Below, in pieces: positions 33,363 to 38,465 of a stretch of DNA of 38,465 nucleotides (position 1 is its first letter; every line of letters begins with the position of its first letter). Made by a program: the position numbers and the translations under genes. The DNA is from Oceanobacillus caeni (GTDB lineage: Bacteria; Bacillota; Bacilli; Bacillales; Amphibacillaceae). The DNA is taken from positions 1 through 38,465 of the forward strand of contig NZ_JAHHXM010000028.1 in NCBI RefSeq assembly GCF_019037185.1, read 5' to 3'. The notes below the pieces were generated by a model. The model saw only the letters and a list, made by a program, of their open reading frames with translations. It made no database searches and was not told the DNA's origin.

Positions 33363-33400
33363 CAGTTCATGTATTTTTTTAATGCATGAACTGTTTTTTT
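33363..33400 (+). terminator. terminator of mreBH
   Basis: CAGTTCATG (33363-33371) pairs with CATGAACTG (33385-33393), followed by seven T. Confidence 0.92.
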
Positions 33401-33441
33401 AATCATAATAAAAAATATTTAGAAATTAACGATAGAAATCG

Positions 33442-33470
33442 TTTACAAATGTTTTACTTTGCTTTATAAT
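33442..33470 (+). promoter_or_regulatory. strong SigA-type promoter of the orphan small RNA
   Basis: -35 TTTACA (33442-33447), an exactly 17-nt spacer, and consensus -10 TATAAT (33465-33470), in a gap with no downstream protein gene on this strand. Confidence 0.8.
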
Positions 33471-33476
33471 ACTAAT

Positions 33477-33602
33477 TAATCAACCGTGTTCATTCACGGT
33501 TAAAACCTACGAATAAGTTACTGCCTAGTCTGTTCACATTCCTTTATAGGTCTGTTCCAACAGATGTAAGCCATTTCAAAACATTTGAAATGGCCTTTTT
33601 TT
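33477..33602 (+). ncRNA. candidate small non-coding RNA, ~125 nt
   Basis: A complete small transcription unit: promoter at 33442-33470, expected start near 33477, and a strong intrinsic terminator ending near 33602. The predicted 5' hairpin is AACCGTG-(6 nt)-CACGGTT (33482-33501). TCTGTT/AACAGA and CCTA/TAGG pairings are possible in the middle. No ORF with a ribosome site fits. The next gene (lysine dehydrogenase) lies on the other strand, so this is not a leader. I do not recognise it as 6S, SRP, RNase P, tmRNA or a riboswitch. Its function is unknown. Confidence 0.65.
33570..33602 (+). terminator. terminator of the candidate small RNA
   Basis: GCCATTTCAAA (33570-33580) pairs perfectly with TTTGAAATGGC (33584-33594) over an ACA loop, followed by a C and a run of seven T. 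Confidence 0.92.
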
Positions 33603-33610
33603 ATTCCACC

Positions 33611-33638
33611 TAAATGGGCAGTAAGAAGTCTTCTTTAT
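33611..33638 (+). repeat. minimal copy of the GGGCAGTAAGACT repeat (ends fused)
   Basis: GGGCAGTAAGA, the left end, is joined directly to AAGTCTTCTTTAT, the right end of the element at 13459-13607. The whole interior is missing. Confidence 0.5.
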
Positions 33639-33664
33639 TATATTCGAAACGAACAACATTAAAA

Positions 33665-33686
33665 AACCTGCTTCACATAGCAGGTT
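33665..33686 (-). terminator. terminator of the lysine 6-dehydrogenase operon
   Basis: AACCTGCT (33665-33672) pairs with AGCAGGTT (33679-33686) over a 6-nt loop. TTTTAATG follows on the minus strand. Confidence 0.85.
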
Positions 33687-33714
33687 ACATTCTAGCAGTC
33701 ACATTCTATCAGCA

Positions 33715-34851
33715 TTAGCACTCTTTTATATTTACTCCACGTTTTGCCATTTCTTTTATATACAAATCCCCAGGAACTATTTGCTCTGGAGGTAGAACGC
33801 CTTTATCCTTGATCGTTCCATTTCCTATCATTTGTGCAACAACAGAAATCGTATTAGCAGTAGCGCGAGCCATTGCTGTTGTTTTCTTTTCTTTATAGGT
33901 CACCATTTCATATTGACGTTTGCAAGGTTTCCCGTCTTTTAAACCTGAGACAATAACCCGAAGTAATACAACATCGTCTTTTTCTCCTAATTCTACGATT
34001 GGATCCAGCACTTTTAAAAATACTTCTCTCGGACTTACCTTCATTCCGTTGATATCTACTTTAAAGCCTTTACGCGTTAAATTTAAATCAATCAAAAACT
34101 TAAATTTTTCTGCATGGCCTGGGTAGCGTATGGTTTTATATTCTAATTCCTCTAGGTTAGGAAATGAAATCGACAGAGTAGATGTCCCCCCCGAAGTATG
34201 AAAGGCTTCTAAAGGTCCAAATTTTTCAAAATGAATTTCCTCTACTTCAGATAAGGAAGGAATCTCTTGTTTCACGCCATTTCGTATAATAAAGGATGGG
34301 TCTGTATAATGATCAAAAACGCCTTCCATGGAAAATACATGATTATACTGAAATGGAGGCTCTGGTCTTAATGGAATTCCACCAACAAATAGTTTAATAG
34401 ACCTAACGTTATCTAGTTTACTACCCCCATAGCCAGATAAAATATTGATCATGCCAGGAGCAACACCTAGATCCGGAATGATTGTAATTTTAGCTTTTTT
34501 GGCTTCCTCAGCTAATTTTAATACTTTATCCGTTATATGACCGATGTGTCCTCCTAAATCAACAGAATTTACCCCTACTTTAATAGCCGTCTTAGCAACT
34601 GTTTCATTAAAAGTATAAAATAATGCATTAATAATCACATCAAACTGTTTCATGAAATTCTCTAATTCATTAAGATTATTCGCATCAACTTGATAGGCGG
34701 TTAGTTTAGCCGATTCAAGTTGTTCACATACCTTTTGAGCACGATCTAAATCCACGTCAGCCAAACCAACAGCTGAAACATTCGGACTCGTTACTAAATC
34801 TCTTACCACTTCTTTCCCCATTAACCCAGATCCCAATACACCAACTTTCAT
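33715..34851 (-). CDS. lysDH: L-lysine 6-dehydrogenase
   Basis: This 378-residue saccharopine-dehydrogenase-fold oxidoreductase is very similar to the Geobacillus stearothermophilus lysine 6-dehydrogenase. That enzyme deaminates the epsilon-amino group of lysine, giving alpha-aminoadipate semialdehyde (cyclising to piperideine-6-carboxylate), NADH and ammonia. The N-terminal Rossmann motif is [11 protein letters not shown]. Family blocks are [47 protein letters not shown] and [18 protein letters not shown] lies ahead of the ATG. It is encoded 117 nt behind the aldehyde dehydrogenase that can take its product. Confidence 0.9.
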   Translation of the reverse strand: MKVGVLGSGLMGKEVVRDLVTSPNVSAVGLADVDLDRAQKVCEQLESAKLTAYQVDANNLNELENFMKQFDVIINALFYTFNETVAKTAIKVGVNSVDLGGHIGHITDKVLKLAEEAKKAKITIIPDLGVAPGMINILSGYGGSKLDNVRSIKLFVGGIPLRPEPPFQYNHVFSMEGVFDHYTDPSFIIRNGVKQEIPSLSEVEEIHFEKFGPLEAFHTSGGTSTLSISFPNLEELEYKTIRYPGHAEKFKFLIDLNLTRKGFKVDINGMKVSPREVFLKVLDPIVELGEKDDVVLLRVIVSGLKDGKPCKRQYEMVTYKEKKTTAMARATANTISVVAQMIGNGTIKDKGVLPPEQIVPGDLYIKEMAKRGVNIKEC

Positions 34852-34921
34852 ACGGTTACCTCCAGTATCTCAAAAGTTGTTTACTTTCATTGGCAGGTAC
34901 CCCCTGCATAAGTGCAACTAA

Positions 34922-34948
34922 GACATTCGCTAAAAGCATGCGAATGTC
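34922..34948. other. hairpin between the aldehyde dehydrogenase and lysine dehydrogenase genes
   Basis: GACATTCGC (34922-34930) pairs perfectly with GCGAATGTC (34940-34948) over a 9-nt loop. With no real T run it is more likely an mRNA processing or stability element, or a weak attenuator, than a full terminator. Confidence 0.55.
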
Positions 34949-34968
34949 AAGTTTTCTAAGTGTCTTCA

Positions 34969-36462
34969 TTAGTCTACGTCAATTTGGGCACGTTGTAATT
35001 TACCACTATAATCCACATAAACCGCCTTCCATTCTGTAAACACGTCCAGTGCCTGAACACCTGAATCACGATGACCATTTCCCGTTCCTTTTGTACCGCC
35101 GAATGGTAAATGAATTTCCGCTCCAGTTGTTCCTGCATTCACGTACACGATACCAGTATCTAAATCACGTTGTGCTTGAAATACACGATTTACATCTTGA
35201 GTAAAAATAGAACTTGATAGACCAAATGACACCCCGTTATTAACCTCAATCGCCTCTTCTAGACTTTGGACAGGAATTAACGAAACAACCGGACCAAAGA
35301 TTTCTTCCTGCGCTATTCTCATATCTGGTTTAGCATCTGTAAACAAAGTTGGAGCAAAGAAAAATCCACCCTCAAAACCAGAGCCGCTTAATTCATATCC
35401 ACCTTCGACTAATCTGGCACCTTCCTTTTTACCAATCTCGATATAATCTTTAATTTTATTCATACCTGCCTGATTAATGATAGGACCAACTTTTATGTTT
35501 TCATCTAAACCATTGCCAATTGTTAATTCTTTCATTTTTACTAATAACTTTTTCTCAAGCTGCTCTTTTACTGCTTCATGCACAATAACACGGCTACATG
35601 CTGTACAACGCTGCCCACTTGTTCCATAGGCGCTCCACAATATTCCCTCGACCGCTAAATCTAGGTCAGCATCATCCATAACGATTACTGCATTTTTTCC
35701 CCCCATCTCTAGTGAAACCTTTTTTAGTTGTCTACCACAATCAGCCGCAATATTTCTACCGACATCATTAGATCCTGTAAACGAAATCACTCGAATATCG
35801 TCGTGATGGACCATCGCATTTCCAACAGTCGCTCCACTACCAAAAACAACATTTATTACTCCTTTTGGTAGACCAGCTTCTTCAAAAATTTTAGCGAGTT
35901 CATAAGCCATAATTGGCGTTTCCGAAGCTGGCTTCCATACTACTGCATTTCCAGCAACAATTGCCGGGAATGATTTCCATGTTGCGATTGCAATCGGAAA
36001 ATTCCAAGGGGTAATTATCCCAACTACTCCAACTGGAACCCGCTGACTCATAGCAAACTTACTTTTTAGTTCTGCCGGGGTCGTCTGTCCAAACATCCTT
36101 CTACCTTCTCCTGCCATATAAAAGGCCATATCGATTCCTTCCTGCACTTCTCCCCTTGCCTCTTCAATTACTTTTCCGTTTTCCATCGTTAGCAGTTTAG
36201 ATAAATGTTCTTTTCTTTCTTCTAATAAATGACCAACTCGATATAAAAATTGTGCACGTTGTGGAGCTGGTACAAGTGCCCATTCTTTTTGAGCGTTCTT
36301 TGCCGCAAAAACAGCATCATTTACCGAATCTTGACCGGATAATGGAACTTGAACAATCTCTTTACCGTTCGCTGGATTAATAACAGCTACTGTTTCTTTC
36401 ACCTCCACCCATTTTCCGTTGATGTAGTTCTTTAATTTGTTCGTATCTAAAGAAACTGACAT
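34969..36462 (-). CDS. aldehyde dehydrogenase, likely alpha-aminoadipate-semialdehyde dehydrogenase
   Basis: This 497-residue NAD(P)+-dependent aldehyde dehydrogenase is full length. The catalytic C286 is in GQRCTACSR, general base E252 in LEMGGKN, the cofactor stretch FTGSNDVG near 228, and WNFP at 153. The C-terminal GTKGTGNGHRDSG block resembles enzymes acting on aminoadipate semialdehyde rather than betaine aldehyde. Position upstream of lysine 6-dehydrogenase on the same strand supports oxidation of its product to 2-aminoadipate. Substrate assignment is inferred. AAGGGG precedes the ATG. Confidence 0.85.
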   Translation of the reverse strand: MSVSLDTNKLKNYINGKWVEVKETVAVINPANGKEIVQVPLSGQDSVNDAVFAAKNAQKEWALVPAPQRAQFLYRVGHLLEERKEHLSKLLTMENGKVIEEARGEVQEGIDMAFYMAGEGRRMFGQTTPAELKSKFAMSQRVPVGVVGIITPWNFPIAIATWKSFPAIVAGNAVVWKPASETPIMAYELAKIFEEAGLPKGVINVVFGSGATVGNAMVHHDDIRVISFTGSNDVGRNIAADCGRQLKKVSLEMGGKNAVIVMDDADLDLAVEGILWSAYGTSGQRCTACSRVIVHEAVKEQLEKKLLVKMKELTIGNGLDENIKVGPIINQAGMNKIKDYIEIGKKEGARLVEGGYELSGSGFEGGFFFAPTLFTDAKPDMRIAQEEIFGPVVSLIPVQSLEEAIEVNNGVSFGLSSSIFTQDVNRVFQAQRDLDTGIVYVNAGTTGAEIHLPFGGTKGTGNGHRDSGVQALDVFTEWKAVYVDYSGKLQRAQIDVD

Positions 36463-36559
36463 ATAAGCATCCCCTTTCCCTTTTTTAAAGAGAGACTCAT
36501 ACTACTTCTAAATTCATCTGACACTATATTTTATTAAAAGGCCAATTGTTTAAGAACAT

Positions 36560-36589
36560 TTGTTTACATGGATATGCTTATGTTATACT
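36560..36589 (+). promoter_or_regulatory. promoter of the NSS transporter gene
   Basis: Extended -10 TGTTATACT (36581-36589), with TTGTTT at an 18-nt spacing or TTTACA at 15 nt as -35, 47 nt ahead of the start codon. Confidence 0.55.
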
Positions 36590-36635
36590 TATAGAATTGT
36601 AAAGCAGAGATATACAAAAGAGAGGACATAGTTTC

Positions 36636-37973
36636 ATGCAGAAAAAACAACAATGGACATCACGTTTAGGATTTATCCTTTCATCTGCTGGTGCTGCCAT
36701 AGGCCTTGGTGCAATTTGGAAGTTTCCATATATGACCGGTACTAATGGCGGAGGAGCATTTTTCTTATTATTTATCGCTTTTACCATCATTATTGGATTA
36801 CCTATTCTAATTGCAGAATTCATTATTGGTAGGGGGGCTGGTACGGAAGCTGTTCGTGCCTATAAAAAGCTTTTACCAAATGGTATTTCTAAATATATTG
36901 GTCACTGGGGAGTTGTTGGGGCTTTTTTACTTATGTCATTTTATTGTGTCGTTGGTGGATGGGTTCTCATATATAGTATTTTGTCTATTCCTGGACTTAT
37001 TGTTCAAGAAGGCGCTAATTATAATGAACTTTTCTCCCAAATCACAGGCACTCCATGGGTTACCCTCTTAGGTTTTGCACTATTTCTTCTAATCAATATG
37101 ATAGTTGTTTCTTTCGGAATTCAAGATGGAATAGAAAAGGCTAGTAAAATATTAATGCCGCTATTATTTATCTTTTTTATCATATTAGTGATTCGCGCTG
37201 TCACGTTTGAAGGTGCTATAGAAGGTATCCGCTTTTTCCTTGAACCTGATTTTTCAAAATTAAATCAGGAAAACATTTTATATGCATTAGGACAATCATT
37301 CTTTTCCTTAGCAGTTGGAATTTCGGTTATGGTAACATATAGTTCCTATTTAGGTAAGGATGTAAGTTTACCAGTATCAGCTGGTTCTGTTTCGATTATG
37401 AATATTTTAGTTTCCTTGTTTGCTGGACTAGCTATCTTCCCTGTTGTATTTGCATTTGGATTGGAGCCAGCAGAAGGACCTGGGTTATTGTTTATCGTAT
37501 TACCAGAAGCTTTTAGCAGCATGCCATTTGGTGAATTGTTCTTGAGCTTATTCTTATGGTTGTTTTCATTTGCGGTCTTCACTTCTTCCTTTAGCATGCT
37601 TGAAATTATAACAGCAGCATTTATGAATAAAAACCGTTCGCGTAGAAAAGTAGCAAGTATTTCAACTCTATTAGTATTCATCGCTGGTATTCCAGCTGCA
37701 CTTTCTTCCAATATACTTAGTGATTTCACAATTTTCGGTTTGACCGTATTTGATGCTACAGATTTCCTTGTTAGTAATATTATGCTACCGGGTGGGTGTT
37801 TGTTCATCGCTTTATTTGTCGGATTTAAAATGGATCGAACTTTAGTACAACAAGAATTTCTAGCTGGAGGTCAATTTGGGATTAACACGTATCACGTATG
37901 GTACCAACTTATACGCTGGTTAGTTCCGATAACGATTATTATTGTGTTCTTAACAACACTTGGAATCATATAA
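36636..37973 (+). CDS. neurotransmitter:sodium-symporter (NSS) family transporter
   Basis: This 445-residue integral membrane protein of the bacterial NSS/SNF family (as B. subtilis YocR and YhdH) has about 11 helices. The unwound first helix with the substrate/Na+ site reads SSAGAAIGLGAIWKFPYMTGTNGGGAF. Further landmarks are FYCVVGGW in the third helix and ALGQSFFSLAVG in the sixth. NSS members take up amino acids or related compounds with Na+. Divergent location from the lysine catabolic genes suggests, but does not show, lysine or a related substrate. GAGAGG precedes the ATG. Confidence 0.9.
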   Translation: MQKKQQWTSRLGFILSSAGAAIGLGAIWKFPYMTGTNGGGAFFLLFIAFTIIIGLPILIAEFIIGRGAGTEAVRAYKKLLPNGISKYIGHWGVVGAFLLMSFYCVVGGWVLIYSILSIPGLIVQEGANYNELFSQITGTPWVTLLGFALFLLINMIVVSFGIQDGIEKASKILMPLLFIFFIILVIRAVTFEGAIEGIRFFLEPDFSKLNQENILYALGQSFFSLAVGISVMVTYSSYLGKDVSLPVSAGSVSIMNILVSLFAGLAIFPVVFAFGLEPAEGPGLLFIVLPEAFSSMPFGELFLSLFLWLFSFAVFTSSFSMLEIITAAFMNKNRSRRKVASISTLLVFIAGIPAALSSNILSDFTIFGLTVFDATDFLVSNIMLPGGCLFIALFVGFKMDRTLVQQEFLAGGQFGINTYHVWYQLIRWLVPITIIIVFLTTLGII

Positions 37974-37976
37974 AAT

Positions 37977-38010
37977 AAAACAAGGCTCTGGAACTCTGGA
38001 GCCTTGTTTT
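37977..38010. terminator. bidirectional terminator after the NSS transporter
   Basis: AAAACAAGGCTC (37977-37988) pairs perfectly with GAGCCTTGTTTT (37999-38010) over a 10-nt loop. It is symmetric for both convergent genes. Confidence 0.9.
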
Positions 38011-38027
38011 ATTATTTATAGTTCAAA

Positions 38028-38369
38028 CTATAGACGTGAAAATAATATATTATTTTCTAAATGAATGCGTTGGAACGTATCCTCTTCTGATTCTGCTAAG
38101 CACGCATATGTGATTTGATAAGAACCACATGCATCTGCTGGCGGTAAGAAATCACCAGTAATGATTCTCATTTCTTTCAACAGATTTCCTACAGCGTTAT
38201 GTTCATCTTCTAATCCACCATTTGCTACCCGAATCTTTTCTAGCAGTTCTTTACTTTGATTGGCCTCATATTCCTTGATAAGCGGGAATACTTCATTATT
38301 TTCTTTAATCGTGTGTTGCTTCAAACGTAGAGAGTGGGTATCATGGACAAAAGATACTGGATTTTTATT
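38028..38369 (-). pseudogene. truncated RIC/ScdA iron-sulfur cluster repair protein
   Basis: The open stretch encodes only the C-terminal ~113 residues of a di-iron RIC (ScdA/YtfE) protein, which normally has ~230. The recognisable part runs from QHTIKENNEVFPLIKEYE through GGLEDEHNAVGNLLKEMR, FLPPADACGSYQ and HLENNILFSRL. The N-terminal ScdA_N domain with its Cys pair and the first hemerythrin His ligands are absent. Upstream the frame is closed by TGA (38370-38372). A short stretch FVHDTHS looks like a fused remnant of the VHGDxHP region, suggesting internal deletion too. It is likely non-functional. Confidence 0.75.
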
Positions 38370-38463
38370 TCAAACGTCCGTGAGATCCTACACCTGCTTC
38401 TGTCAAGTAGACAGTACCAAAGTGTCTCAAAAAACTTTTCACAATACCTTTGTTTCCGATAGT
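38365..38463 (-). CDS. C-terminal end of an unidentified ORF (partial, runs off window)
   Basis: An open frame on the minus strand from the window edge to TAA at 38365-38367 gives 32 residues ending YLTEAGVGSHGRLK. I do not recognise it. It ends exactly where the truncated RIC gene begins, so it may belong to whatever sequence replaced the RIC 5' end, for example a mobile element; that is speculation. Confidence 0.35.
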   Translation of the reverse strand, partial: TIGNKGIVKSFLRHFGTVYLTEAGVGSHGRLK

Positions 38464-38465
38464 TT

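Noticed and set aside
37346-37807. 153-codon minus-strand ORF inside the NSS transporter gene
   Set aside because: This is the antisense frame of a clear membrane-protein gene; its Asn/Lys/Ser-rich content is a codon shadow.

Overview
This is a low-GC Firmicute chromosome segment whose gene order closely follows Bacillus subtilis. It runs from the start of an rRNA operon through ygxA-ygzB-perR-bcp-gsaB-ygaD-ygaC-sspE-mutY-yfhP-yfhH-recX-yfhE, and on through the alkA-like/pdaA/yfkD/yfkH/yfkJ block. A gamma-type small acid-soluble spore protein, the spore-cortex deacetylase PdaA, YfhE and MreBH point to an endospore-forming, rod-shaped Bacillaceae member. Several dispersed repeat families and the lysine dehydrogenase pair would fit the Oceanobacillus/Virgibacillus/Ornithinibacillus side of the family, but that placement is inference.

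Layout: 1-79 is the 5' end of a minus-strand 16S rRNA gene with two tandem promoters and a boxA leader (195-359). 496-8888 holds ygxA, ygzB, perR (with its own Per box), a D-2-hydroxyacid dehydrogenase, the peroxiredoxin gene bcp, a small K+ channel, a glutamate-1-semialdehyde aminomutase, an ABC half-transporter and ygaC. 9030-13266 holds sspE, a small YfhS-position gene, mutY, yfhP, yfhH and recX. 13267-15655 is repeat-rich. It contains three dispersed repeat types, a strongly structured leader RNA in front of a GNAT gene, yfhE and a small membrane protein. 15656-17583 is a GntR/ABC operon of the YtrA/YhcF type. 17780-21041 holds a secreted ComEC-like hydrolase and clpE with CtsR boxes. 21117-21390 is a tandem array of exact 52-bp period. 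21445-30863 holds an AlkA-like glycosylase, pdaA, a YuiF-type transporter, yfkD, a two-gene amino-acid ABC system without its ATPase, yfkH, a YtxH-like gene, yfkJ, a SRAP/YedK gene and a DUF421 gene. 31026-33355 is a divergent pair, a CAP-domain secreted protein and mreBH. Behind mreBH lies a self-contained candidate small RNA gene. 33715-37973 is a lysine catabolic pair (lysine 6-dehydrogenase and an aldehyde dehydrogenase) divergent from an NSS-family transporter. The window ends in a truncated RIC/ScdA iron-sulfur repair gene and the tail of an unidentified ORF.

Functional themes are peroxide and iron stress (PerR, Bcp, heme precursor synthesis, RIC remnant), DNA repair (MutY, RecX, AlkA-like, SRAP), protein quality control (ClpE under CtsR), sporulation and cell wall (SspE, PdaA, MreBH, CAP protein), and lysine breakdown. 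The best candidates for something undescribed are the orphan small RNA at about 33477-33602, the switch-like leader at 13638-13804, and the 52-bp hairpin array at 21117-21390. No complete insertion sequence, prophage or CRISPR array is visible.
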